A DNA stretch of 64,000 nt, from positions 1-64,000 of the forward strand of contig CAZIXF010000016.1 in assembly GCA_964543195.1 (NCBI GenBank). Reading direction: 5' to 3'. The notes under the pieces were generated by a model. It saw only the letters and a list, made by a program, of their open reading frames with translations, was not told the origin of the DNA and ran no database searches. A program made the position numbers and the translations under genes. How positions within the stretch are numbered: the first letter of the stretch is position 1; each line of letters starts with the position of its first letter. Source of the DNA: JAGTVG01 sp964543195. GTDB taxonomy: Bacteria; Bacteroidota; Bacteroidia; Cytophagales; Cyclobacteriaceae. Of this stretch, positions 8,250 through 16,821 are shown one piece after another.

Positions 8250-9800
8250 ATGCAAAGATATACTATTTTATGGGCTGATGATGAAATCGATCTTCTCAAA
8301 CCCCATATCATGTTTCTGGACAAAAAGGGTTACGATGTTACCCCGGTAAACAGCGGATCCGATGCCATTGAAAAATGTCAGTCCAATCCATATGATCTTG
8401 TTTTTCTGGATGAGAATATGCCTGGAATGACCGGATTGGAAACCCTGTCGCGCATAAAAGATATTAAACCCGGATTGCCGGTGGTAATGATTACCAAAAG
8501 TGAAGAGGAGCATATCATGGAAGAAGCAATTGCTTCCAAAATAGCCGATTATCTGATCAAACCACTAAATCCCAATCAGATATTACTGAGCATAAAAAAG
8601 ATCCTTGAAAACAAGCGGCTTGTTACCGAAAAGACCAACCTGGATTATCAGCAGGAATTTCAGAAAATAAGCATGGCCGTCAATGATTATCTTGATCACG
8701 GGGAATGGGGAGATATTTATAAAAAACTTATCTTCTGGGAACTTGAATTTGAAAACAATGAAAACCGTCAGATGCAGGAGATTCTGGACATGCAGAAGAT
8801 GGAAGCCAATGCAAACTTCTTGAAGTTCGTAAAAGAAAATTATCAGAACTGGCTGGAGTCCAAAACCGATGACAGACCGCTTCTCTCTCATGAATTAATG
8901 GAACACAAAGTGTTCCCGGAATTGACAGACAAGCCTACTTTTTTTATAGTTATTGATAATCTCCGGTTTGATCAGTGGAAAATAATTGAACCATATCTTC
9001 TGGATTATTTCAATCTGGAGCACCAGGATCTTTATTATTCAATATTACCTACTACTACAGCCTATGCCCGTAATGCAATCTTTTCGGGTTTACTACCCGA
9101 TGCCATGGCCAGGCAACATGCCGATATCTGGCTTAATGAAGATGAGGAAGGCGGTAAAAACAATTACGAGAACCAGTTTCTGGAGAGGCAGATAACGCGG
9201 GTATCCAGGAAAATTAAATTTAGTTATAATAAGATTAAAAACATTCATCGGGGAAGACAACTGGTAGATAACATCGTAAATCTGATGCATAACGATCTTA
9301 ACGTGATCGTTTATAATTTTGTGGATATGTTGTCACATGCCCGTACTGAGATGGAGATCATCCGTGAACTTGCTCCTGATGAATCCGCCTACCGGTCGTT
9401 GACACGATCATGGTTCCAGCATTCTCCTCTTCTGGAAACGGTCAGAAAAATTTCCGAGCTGGGGGCTAAATTAATAATCACTACCGATCACGGTACGGTG
9501 CGTGTAAAAAAACCGTTCAGAATAGTGGGTGACAGAAATACCAATACCAATCTCCGCTACAAAGTGGGGAAAAATCTCAATTTCGAAGAGGAAAAAATAT
9601 TTTTTACCCGGAATCCAAAGGAACTTCACTTGCCCAAAATGAATGTTTCCAGCACCTATGTATTTGCTGTGGAGGATATGTTTTTTGTATATCCGAATAA
9701 TTATAATTATTATGTCAATTATTATCGTGATACGTTCCAACATGGAGGATTATCGATGGAAGAGATGATTATTCCGATAATTTCCCTAAATTCGAAATAA
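8250..9800 (+). CDS. porX: PorX, T9SS response regulator with PglZ domain
   Basis: PorX is a two-part protein that links envelope signalling to type IX secretion and gliding. The receiver domain (1-120) has the acidic pair Asp10-Asp11, phospho-acceptor Asp54 in VFLDENMPGM, Thr82 and Lys104. A helical linker follows. From about 205 comes a PglZ/alkaline-phosphatase-like domain with FIVIDNLRFDQW, ILPTTTAYARNAIF, ADIWLNED, FVDMLSHAR and ITTDHGTVRVKKP, which give metal-binding aspartates and histidines and the nucleophilic threonine region. Known PorX proteins have about 520 residues, as here (516). There is no DNA-binding domain. No porY kinase is present in the window. Confidence 0.93.
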   Translation: MQRYTILWADDEIDLLKPHIMFLDKKGYDVTPVNSGSDAIEKCQSNPYDLVFLDENMPGMTGLETLSRIKDIKPGLPVVMITKSEEEHIMEEAIASKIADYLIKPLNPNQILLSIKKILENKRLVTEKTNLDYQQEFQKISMAVNDYLDHGEWGDIYKKLIFWELEFENNENRQMQEILDMQKMEANANFLKFVKENYQNWLESKTDDRPLLSHELMEHKVFPELTDKPTFFIVIDNLRFDQWKIIEPYLLDYFNLEHQDLYYSILPTTTAYARNAIFSGLLPDAMARQHADIWLNEDEEGGKNNYENQFLERQITRVSRKIKFSYNKIKNIHRGRQLVDNIVNLMHNDLNVIVYNFVDMLSHARTEMEIIRELAPDESAYRSLTRSWFQHSPLLETVRKISELGAKLIITTDHGTVRVKKPFRIVGDRNTNTNLRYKVGKNLNFEEEKIFFTRNPKELHLPKMNVSSTYVFAVEDMFFVYPNNYNYYVNYYRDTFQHGGLSMEEMIIPIISLNSK

Positions 9801-9819
9801 CTTGTCATCATAACTGATT

Positions 9820-10242
9820 TTGGAAATCGTTTGCCAATCAATAGATCAACTCCCCGGAGTAGCAGAAAAGGTATTCGAATTCGGCAAGGATTTCAGGATC
9901 TGGTACCTGAAGGGTGAAATGGGCGCAGGTAAAACTACTTTTGTAAATGCACTTGTTGGTCATATCGGAACAAATGATCAGGTGAGCAGTCCATCCTATT
10001 CTCTTGTGAATGAATATGAATTGAAAAGCGGTGAAAAATTATATCATTTTGATTTTTTCAGGATCAATTCAGTTACTGAGATCTTTGATCTGGGTTTTGA
10101 GGAATATCTTGACCACAACACATATTGTCTCATCGAGTGGCCTGAGTTGATTGAACCTTATTTATCTGACAAGCATCTTGAAATATATATTGAGGTCACG
10201 GATGGGAAAGAAAGAATTTATAAAATAAAAAGAAATGAGTGA
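9820..10242 (+). CDS. tsaE: tRNA threonylcarbamoyladenosine biosynthesis ATPase TsaE
   Basis: TsaE is the small ATPase that, with TsaB and TsaD, makes the t6A modification on ANN-decoding tRNAs. The 140-residue product has Walker A GEMGAGKTT at about 32-40, the switch SSPSYSLVNEY, and the conserved HFDFFRI and CLIEWPE motifs. The start is TTG at 9820. An in-frame TAA at 9811 leaves no room for an earlier ATG. The end overlaps the ald start by eight bases, which suggests co-transcription with porX and ald. Confidence 0.93.
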   Translation: MEIVCQSIDQLPGVAEKVFEFGKDFRIWYLKGEMGAGKTTFVNALVGHIGTNDQVSSPSYSLVNEYELKSGEKLYHFDFFRINSVTEIFDLGFEEYLDHNTYCLIEWPELIEPYLSDKHLEIYIEVTDGKERIYKIKRNE

Positions 10243-11461
10243 TAAACACAGGCCCGGAATTAAAGAATTAGCCAAAGGTTCGAGGCTCTATCCTCAGGAA
10301 TCTTTGATGCAGGTTAAAAAGAACCCAAAATCGTTGTTCATAGGAATTCCGAAAGAAACCTCTTTTCAGGAAAACAGGCTGGCCATTACTCCGGAAGGGG
10401 TGAATCTGCTGGTCAATAACGGGCACGAGATCTGGGTTGAAGCAGGAGCGGGAAAAGAGTCAAAGTATTCGGACAAGGAATACAGTGATGCCGGCGCCAA
10501 GATCGTTTATTCCGAAGAAGAAATATTTAAAGCCGATATAATTTTAAAGGTCGAACCCCCTACCATGGAGGAGATCGGTTATATTGACCCCGGAAAAGCT
10601 TTGATCTCCGCCCTGCAATTGGGTAATCAGTCTCCGCAATATTTAAAAGCACTCAACAACAAAAAGATCACAGCCCTGGCTTATGAGTTTATTGAAGATA
10701 AAGTGGGTGGCATGCCTGCCATACGGGCCATGAGTGAGATTGCAGGTAGCACAGTGATGCTGATTGCCGCTGAATATCTGAGTACGGTCCATAACGGAAA
10801 GGGTATTATCCTGGGAGGAATTACGGGGGTGCCTCCTACAAAGGTAGTGATACTTGGCGCCGGAACAGTAGCAGAATATACGGCACGGGCAGCACTGGGT
10901 CTGGGAGTGGACATCAGCATATTTGATAACCATATCTATAAATTGCGAAGATTAAAACACGCCCTCGGACAACAGGTATATACTTCTACTTTCAATAATG
11001 TATTATTAAATGACATCCTGAAGCAGGCTGATGTGGTAATTGGAGCCATCCGTCCTGAAAAGGGAAGAAACCGCTGTGTAATTACTGAAGATATGGTAGC
11101 CCAGATGAAACCCGGATCGGTGATCATCGATGTCAGCATCGATCAGGGTGGATGCATTGAAACTTCTGAGATCACCACACATAATAACCCGGTATTTACC
11201 AAGTATGGGATCATCCATTATTGTGTGCCCAACATTGCTTCCCGGGTATCGCGAACAGCTACCACTGCTTTCAGCAATATATTTACCCCCATGTTACTAC
11301 AGGTAGCAGAAGAAGGCGGGATCGATGCCATGATCTTTAACAATAAATGGTTTATGAAAGGAGTATACACCTATAACGGCCATCTTACCAACCAGCATAT
11401 TGCCCGTAAATTCAATATGCAAAGCAAAGATCTCAATCTCTTAATAGCTGCAAGATATTAA
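10235..11461 (+). CDS. ald: Alanine dehydrogenase
   Basis: This NAD-dependent enzyme interconverts L-alanine and pyruvate plus ammonia. The 408-residue protein has a Bacteroidota-type N-terminal extension of about 35 residues. It is followed by IGIPKETSFQENRLAITPEGV, with its substrate-binding arginine and lysine region, and by the KVEPPTMEE loop. The Rossmann motif VILGAGTVAEYTARAALGLG is near 205-225. The tail HYCVPNIASRVSRTAT is typical of alanine dehydrogenase/PntA proteins. It overlaps tsaE by eight bases. Its TAA shares two bases with the convergent antiporter stop codon. Confidence 0.94.
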   Translation: MSDKHRPGIKELAKGSRLYPQESLMQVKKNPKSLFIGIPKETSFQENRLAITPEGVNLLVNNGHEIWVEAGAGKESKYSDKEYSDAGAKIVYSEEEIFKADIILKVEPPTMEEIGYIDPGKALISALQLGNQSPQYLKALNNKKITALAYEFIEDKVGGMPAIRAMSEIAGSTVMLIAAEYLSTVHNGKGIILGGITGVPPTKVVILGAGTVAEYTARAALGLGVDISIFDNHIYKLRRLKHALGQQVYTSTFNNVLLNDILKQADVVIGAIRPEKGRNRCVITEDMVAQMKPGSVIIDVSIDQGGCIETSEITTHNNPVFTKYGIIHYCVPNIASRVSRTATTAFSNIFTPMLLQVAEEGGIDAMIFNNKWFMKGVYTYNGHLTNQHIARKFNMQSKDLNLLIAARY

Positions 11462-12930
11462 ACTCTCACCTTTTTCGGGTGGTCGCCCTTATGGTTCAGT
11501 TTTTTTATTTTGATATCCAGATAGGCGAAAAGGATGGTCATAAAGGGGCTTATTATATTGAAAAAACAATACGGAAGATAGGTGATCGTGGGTACCCCAA
11601 GAACGGTGGACTGATAGGCACCACAGGTATTCCAGGGTATCAATACGGAGGTGACCGTACCGGAATCTTCCAGGGTACGGCTCAGATTTTCAGGGGCCAG
11701 TCCCCGCTTTTCATAAATCTCTGCAAACATCCTTCCGGGTACCACTATGGCCAGGTACTGATCGCTTGCCGTCACATTAAAGAACAGGCAGGTCGAGGCC
11801 GTCGATGTGACAAGAGAACCCGTGGAACGGGCATAGGTGATTATTGATTGGGTGATCCGGCGTAAAAAACCCGCGGCATCCATCACCCCACCGAATATCA
11901 TGGCTGAAATGATCAACCAAATGGTATTCAGCATCCCGCTCATTCCTCCTGATGACAATAATTCATTCACTTTTGGATTTTCGGTACTGATACTGATATC
12001 GGTATACATGGATTTCATGATTCCTATGTAAGCTGATTGCAGTTTATTATCGGGCACTCCGGAAACCTGATGGAGTACATCAGACTGAAAAATCAGCGCT
12101 GCCAAAGCACCCAGTAAGGTGCCTGCAAGAAGAGAAGGCAGAGGAGCCACTTTCCTGATTATAAGAAATATGACAAGCGCAGGCACAATGAACAATACCA
12201 GGTTTATGTTAAAGGTGTTATCAATAGCATGCAGCACATTCTCCAGATCCACTTCCGATTGCATGGTACCTGAAGAAAAACCGATGATGAGGAAAATTAC
12301 CAACGCGATGGTCATCGAAGGCCCCGTAGTGAGGGCCATATAACGGATATGCGTAAACAGATCTGTCCCGGCCATGGCAGGCGCAAGATTGGTCGTGTCG
12401 GAAAGCGGTGACAATTTATCCCCGAAGTACGCTCCGGAAATAATGGCGCCGGCTACCAGCCCTTCGTGATACCCCAGGGTGATGCCTATCCCGAGGAGGG
12501 CAATTCCAAGGGTAGCCACGGTCGACCAGGAACTCCCTGTGGCCAGTGAAACGATGGCGCTGACCACACAGGCGGTAAACAGGAAAATGGATGGATGAAT
12601 GATCTTGAGACCATAATAGATCATGGCAGGCACGATCCCCCCCAGCAACCAGGTACCCGCCAGCGATCCGATCAGCAGAAGTATAAGAATAGAAGGCATG
12701 GCAGAACTGATCGTTTTCACGATACCATCCCTCAGGGAGTGCCATCGGATACCGGTCCTTGAAGCGATTACGGCGGCCAGTGCAGCTGAAAGAATAAGTA
12801 CAATCTGGTTCGATCCATCAAGCGAATCTTCCTGAAATACAAAAATGACATTAATGGCCAAAAAAACGATCAGAAAAACTATGGGGGCCAGGGATTCTAA
12901 AAGGGTGGGTTCTCTTCGCTTTTCCTTCAA
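11458..12930 (-). CDS. NhaC-family Na+/H+ antiporter
   Basis: This is a 490-residue inner-membrane protein with about 11-12 hydrophobic segments. It carries NhaC-family signatures such as ATGSSWSTVATLGIALLGIG and GAYFGDKLSPLSDTTNLAPA, followed by the late motif FFNVTASDQYLAIVVPGRM. It probably exchanges sodium for protons, or couples an organic acid/amine exchange as some NhaC relatives do. The start is TTG at 12930, with the charged sequence MKEKRREPTLLESL before the first helix. A sodium antiporter close to the sodium-pumping NQR genes fits a sodium-based energy economy, although the two are separate transcription units. Confidence 0.9.
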   Translation of the reverse strand: MKEKRREPTLLESLAPIVFLIVFLAINVIFVFQEDSLDGSNQIVLILSAALAAVIASRTGIRWHSLRDGIVKTISSAMPSILILLLIGSLAGTWLLGGIVPAMIYYGLKIIHPSIFLFTACVVSAIVSLATGSSWSTVATLGIALLGIGITLGYHEGLVAGAIISGAYFGDKLSPLSDTTNLAPAMAGTDLFTHIRYMALTTGPSMTIALVIFLIIGFSSGTMQSEVDLENVLHAIDNTFNINLVLFIVPALVIFLIIRKVAPLPSLLAGTLLGALAALIFQSDVLHQVSGVPDNKLQSAYIGIMKSMYTDISISTENPKVNELLSSGGMSGMLNTIWLIISAMIFGGVMDAAGFLRRITQSIITYARSTGSLVTSTASTCLFFNVTASDQYLAIVVPGRMFAEIYEKRGLAPENLSRTLEDSGTVTSVLIPWNTCGAYQSTVLGVPTITYLPYCFFNIISPFMTILFAYLDIKIKKLNHKGDHPKKVRV

Positions 12931-13007
12931 TTTTTTAGCCGTTTTTCAATCAGAGCGCCAAGATATTAAAAAAAGTAAAAAAATCGTTTATCCGGGCCCC
13001 GAAAATA

Positions 13008-13412
13008 TCATTTACGGTTTTTCAGCTCCTCCATGTCACTGAGATTCAGTTCGAGTGCTTTGACGGAAATCTGAATTTCATAAACTGAAACACCCAGTGA
13101 GGCGATCAACAGGATCAGGCTGATACCAAAAACAATGCGGCCAATAATGATCTCCTCGGCAAAAAGCAGGAACATGCATACTACACATAAAAGAAGGCTC
13201 AAAACCCCCAATGCCTGCATATTCCGTATAAGTATTACTCTCAATCTCAGATTCTTCAATTGCCCCAGGATGGTTCGTTCTTTGTTCTCCTTGTATCGCT
13301 GATGAAGACTCCTGATGAGGTTGGCCAGTGTAAGGAACCTGTTGGTATAGGCAAGGAGAAGCAGGGAAATGGCAGGGAATAAAAGGGCAGGAGTGGTAAG
13401 ATCCAATTGCAT
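13008..13412 (-). CDS. DUF2721 family membrane protein
   Basis: The 134-residue protein matches the DUF2721 pattern: an N-terminal helix (LTTPALLFPAISLLLLAYTN), a conserved charged stretch with R and QL residues, and two adjacent membrane helices around 60-112. The C-terminal LSDMEEL region is cytoplasmic and helical. The biological role of the family is unknown. It lies 137 bases beyond nqrE, past a hairpin, so it is probably transcribed separately from nqr. This is the position where nqrF would normally be expected. Confidence 0.85.
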   Translation of the reverse strand: MQLDLTTPALLFPAISLLLLAYTNRFLTLANLIRSLHQRYKENKERTILGQLKNLRLRVILIRNMQALGVLSLLLCVVCMFLLFAEEIIIGRIVFGISLILLIASLGVSVYEIQISVKALELNLSDMEELKNRK

Positions 13413-13538
13413 GGTTCAAGTATTTTTAATTTATGATCACCGGATAAAAGCACCTTTCCAAAAAAACATTTTTCCACGGACAGATCCTAAAGACTATTAA
13501 GAACCCGTTTCTGTTTTCTTCTGTGGTATCCCTGTTTT

Positions 13539-13559
13539 CAAAAAACCTGCTACAGGTTT
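13539..13559 (-). terminator. Intrinsic terminator overlapping the nqrE stop codon
   Basis: Read leftward, a perfect seven-base stem AAACCTG / CAGGTTT encloses the three-base loop TAG, which is the nqrE stop codon. The run of T continues to six before a G. The last three T residues fall outside the stem. This looks like a compact Rho-independent terminator that ends the nqr transcript directly at nqrE. Confidence 0.5.
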
Positions 13560-14173
13560 ATTCCCATAAAAGACATAAAGGCTATCCCCATGAGTCCGGT
13601 TATCAGCATGGTGATCCCAAGACCTTTCAATCCATCGGGCACATTGGAATATTTTAATTTTTCCCGGATAGCTGCCAGTGCAATAATGGCAAGGAAAAAA
13701 CCTGTTCCGGAACCAAATCCGAATACGGCGGCTTCGGTAAAGGTATAATCACGCTGTGCCATGAACAATGAAGATCCCAGTATGGCACAGTTCACGGCAA
13801 TCAGAGGCAGGAATATTCCCAGAGATCCGTATAAAGCAGGTGAAAACTTCTCAATGACCATCTCTACCAGCTGAACCATTGCGGCGATAGTGGCAATATA
13901 CATGATGAACCTCAGGAATGATAAATTCACTTCAGCCAGGTCTCCGAGGCTTGCAGGCAGCCATCTGGCCAGGGCACCCTCTTGAAGGACAAATTCATCC
14001 AGCAGCCAGTTCAGTGGAACAGTGATAACCAGAACAAAAATCACTGCCAGTCCCAGACCGAATGCAGTGGATACCTTTTTTGATACGGCCAGATAGGAAC
14101 ACATACCAAGAAAGTATGCGAAGACCATATTTTCAATGAAGATAGCTTTGATACCGATATTAATCAAATCCAT
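13550..14173 (-). CDS. nqrE: Na+-NQR subunit E
   Basis: NqrE is an integral membrane subunit of the sodium-pumping NADH:quinone oxidoreductase. The chosen ATG at 14173 gives MDLINIGIKAIFIENMVF, the usual family start; a longer TTG frame from 14200 would add nine polar residues. The 207-residue product has six membrane helices and the cysteine segments FLGMCSYL and AVNCAIL, which with NqrD hold a membrane [2Fe-2S] centre. It is the last nqr gene of the operon. Its stop codon forms the loop of a terminator hairpin, and no nqrF follows. Confidence 0.95.
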   Translation of the reverse strand: MDLINIGIKAIFIENMVFAYFLGMCSYLAVSKKVSTAFGLGLAVIFVLVITVPLNWLLDEFVLQEGALARWLPASLGDLAEVNLSFLRFIMYIATIAAMVQLVEMVIEKFSPALYGSLGIFLPLIAVNCAILGSSLFMAQRDYTFTEAAVFGFGSGTGFFLAIIALAAIREKLKYSNVPDGLKGLGITMLITGLMGIAFMSFMGINL

Positions 14174-14186
14174 AATCCAATTACTT

Positions 14187-14855
14187 TTATTGTTGTTCAA
14201 CGTATCCGGTCTGCGCTCTTTGAACCCAGATGATCAATCCAAGAATGATAAATGCTCCCACCGGTGATACCATCAACCCGTTGGTTGGGAAGGTACTCCA
14301 CCCGACAGCATCAAAAACAGCAAATCCGAATATTTTACCGGAACCGAGAAGCTCCCTGAAAAAAGCCACCGCAATTATAATCCAGGAATAGCCCATGGCA
14401 CTGCCAAATGCATCCAGCACCGAATCATAGGGTTTATTACCGAGGGAAAAGGCTTCCAGCCTTCCCATCACAAGGCAATTGGTGATAATCAACCCCACAA
14501 AAACCGACAACTGCTTATAAATATCAAAAGCAAACGCATGCAGCACTTCATTCACCAGACTCACAAGTGAAGCAATTATGGCCAATTGCACGATAATCCT
14601 TATCCTGGTGGGGATCAAATTCCTCAATAATGATGTGAACAAGCTTGAAAACACCATCACAAAGATCACAGATAAAGCCATCACCATAGTTGGTTTCAAC
14701 TGTGTAGTAACCGCCAGCGCCGAGCAAATACCCAATACCTGTACGGTAATGGGATTATCATCATTGAGTGGATCGGTAACTATCTTTTTCCTTCTTTTCG
14801 AAAGTAATGGTTCTGATGGTTTTTTTACTACTTCTTTCTCGAGCGTTTCAGCCAT
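14187..14855 (-). CDS. nqrD: Na+-NQR subunit D
   Basis: NqrD is the membrane partner of NqrE, related to it by inverted topology. The 222-residue protein has a 35-residue charged N-terminus (KKPSEPLLSKRRKK) and then six helices. They carry the cysteine motifs VLGICSALAVTT and ITNCLVMGRLEAF expected for the iron-sulfur centre shared with NqrE. It lies 18 bases after nqrC and, with the short start chosen for nqrE, 13 bases before it. Confidence 0.95.
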   Translation of the reverse strand: MAETLEKEVVKKPSEPLLSKRRKKIVTDPLNDDNPITVQVLGICSALAVTTQLKPTMVMALSVIFVMVFSSLFTSLLRNLIPTRIRIIVQLAIIASLVSLVNEVLHAFAFDIYKQLSVFVGLIITNCLVMGRLEAFSLGNKPYDSVLDAFGSAMGYSWIIIAVAFFRELLGSGKIFGFAVFDAVGWSTFPTNGLMVSPVGAFIILGLIIWVQRAQTGYVEQQ

Positions 14856-14873
14856 ATTATTCGATTTAATTTT

Positions 14874-15638
14874 TTAGTTCAACAATTTTGCCAGTTTCTG
14901 ATCACCTGCCCGTATTTTATCGATATACGGCAGATAATATCCCAGATAATTTTCAATCATCCTGTTCACGCCTTTGGCGGTAATTGTAGCTCCCGACAAG
15001 CCGTTAATGTTATGTTCATCAAGTGCCTCAGCAGGATTGTTTTCACTTTTCAACATATCCACGCCTATCAATTCTCCTTCATCGTTAAATACTTTTTTAC
15101 CTTTGTAACGATTCTGAATTGCTTCATCGGTGATCCGGGCGCCAAGCCCAGGTGTTTCACTGGCATGGTCGAATACAGCTCCTTCGATGGTATCCATATC
15201 GGGTTGCAAGGCGATATATCCCCAGATATTATCCCAGAGGCCATTTCCGTACAATGCAAAGATGTAAGCTTTGATATTTTCCTCATCTCCAGGATCATGG
15301 TACTTGAAGACCGGATAGATCCTTTCCGATGGATCTTTCTTGAATTCCCTTGCCACGTCGAGTTTAACGGGATCAAGGGTTTCTCCTTCCTCGTTGGTTT
15401 CAACTTCTTCTCCCCGGGCGTTGATTGCAACAAATGTGATCCGGTTATCGAAGATATTCAGTACATCAGCATCGGGACCGATTTCCATTACCGCCCTGAG
15501 GATCTGCCGTTTGGTGGACAACTCTTCTGCTCTCTTCTGGATAGGCTTCAATCCTTCGGAAGCCAGTGATAATAGTCCTCCCAGCACGATGGTGAGGGCC
15601 AGAGAGAAAATTACTATATATGTGTTAGACCGTTGCAC
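14874..15638 (-). CDS. nqrC: Na+-NQR subunit C
   Basis: NqrC carries a covalently bound FMN on the periplasmic side. The 254 residues begin with one membrane anchor (YIVIFSLALTIVLGGLLSLA). The FMN-binding domain ends in LSGATITAKGVNRMIENY, whose threonine is the expected attachment site for flavin transferred by ApbE. The conserved SETPGLGARI segment is present. The start is GTG at 15638, and the gene overlaps the end of nqrB by 14 bases. Confidence 0.95.
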   Translation of the reverse strand: MQRSNTYIVIFSLALTIVLGGLLSLASEGLKPIQKRAEELSTKRQILRAVMEIGPDADVLNIFDNRITFVAINARGEEVETNEEGETLDPVKLDVAREFKKDPSERIYPVFKYHDPGDEENIKAYIFALYGNGLWDNIWGYIALQPDMDTIEGAVFDHASETPGLGARITDEAIQNRYKGKKVFNDEGELIGVDMLKSENNPAEALDEHNINGLSGATITAKGVNRMIENYLGYYLPYIDKIRAGDQKLAKLLN

Positions 15639-16812
15639 GTTGTAACCTCCTTTTTTTATTCGCTTTAACTACGTAGAAATCGATAAGTGGCGCAAAAACG
15701 TTCATGAGCAGGATCGCCAGCATGATCCCTTCCGGATAGGCGGGGTTAAAGATCCTGATCAATACGGTCAACAGCCCGATAAGAAATCCATAGATCCATT
15801 TACCTCTTTCCGTCTGTGCGGCTGTAACCGGATCGGTAGCCATGAATACGGCTCCGAAGGCAAGTCCCCCAATTACCAGGTGATAATGCGGAGCCAGTTC
15901 CATAAACGGGGTTGCTCCAATCAAATTGAAGATCAGGGCCATTATATAGGATCCGGCAAATAACGACACGATGATCTTCCAGCTTCCAACACCTGTGGCA
16001 ATAAGAATAATGGCTCCTATCAGGATCATCAAAATGCTGGTTTCGCCAATCGATCCGGGCATAAATCCGAAAAACATATTGCTAAAGGAATACATATCGC
16101 TCTGCCAGAAGTTATCAAAAGCACCTAAGACAGTATTTGGATCTTCTGTGCCGGCCGCGATGGCCAGGGGAGTTGCTCCTGAATAGCCATCAACCGGGGT
16201 TTTATCCCCCAGATAGGTCCATACCTCACCGGAGATCTGCATGGGATAGGCAAAATACAGAAATGCCCTGGCCGTCAGGGCTACATTAAGAATGTTCATC
16301 CCGGTTCCTCCAAACACTTCCTTGCCGATTATAACGGCAAAGGCAGTAGCAATAGCTACCTGCCATAAGGGAATTGTCGGTGGCATGATCAGGGGAATAA
16401 GCATTCCTGTAACCAGGAATCCTTCATTGATGGGATGTTTTTTGATCGAACAAAAGATGAATTCTATGCCCAGCCCAACTGCATACGAAACAATCACTAT
16501 GGGGAGAACGACTTTAATACCGACCCAGAATTCCGGCCAGAATCCCATCTGCTCACCGGTAGCCAGATAATGCTGATGCCCCACGTTCCACATACCGAAT
16601 AAAAGGGCAGGGATCATTGCGATCACCACGGTGATCATCATTCGTTTAAGGTCGATGGCATCCTTTACATGGACACCTTTCCCCGAAGTGGTCGTGCCCG
16701 GCTGAAAGAGAAAGGTTTCAAATCCTTCGAAGACATAGTAAAATTTTTCTAATTTACCCCCTTCCTCAAAATGAGGCTTGACCTTATTGATAAGATCCTC
16801 TAAAAACTTCAT
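15625..16812 (-). CDS. nqrB: Na+-NQR subunit B
   Basis: NqrB is the large membrane subunit that forms the sodium pathway and binds covalent FMN and riboflavin. The 395 residues start with a soluble segment (LINKVKPHFEEGGKLEKFYY), followed by about ten helices. The flavinylation motif DGYSGATPLAIA and the glycine-rich GKEVFGGTGMNILN are visible. The region FEGFETFLFQPG is typical of Nqr rather than Rnf, so this is not an RnfD protein. The ATG at 16812 is nine bases after nqrA. Confidence 0.96.
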   Translation of the reverse strand: MKFLEDLINKVKPHFEEGGKLEKFYYVFEGFETFLFQPGTTTSGKGVHVKDAIDLKRMMITVVIAMIPALLFGMWNVGHQHYLATGEQMGFWPEFWVGIKVVLPIVIVSYAVGLGIEFIFCSIKKHPINEGFLVTGMLIPLIMPPTIPLWQVAIATAFAVIIGKEVFGGTGMNILNVALTARAFLYFAYPMQISGEVWTYLGDKTPVDGYSGATPLAIAAGTEDPNTVLGAFDNFWQSDMYSFSNMFFGFMPGSIGETSILMILIGAIILIATGVGSWKIIVSLFAGSYIMALIFNLIGATPFMELAPHYHLVIGGLAFGAVFMATDPVTAAQTERGKWIYGFLIGLLTVLIRIFNPAYPEGIMLAILLMNVFAPLIDFYVVKANKKRRLQRATV

Positions 16813-16821
16813 TGGTTCAAT

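Noticed and set aside
15012..15569. 185-residue plus-strand frame opposite nqrC
   Set aside because: nqrC on the other strand has family motifs throughout; the plus-strand translation looks random and is rich in rare residues.
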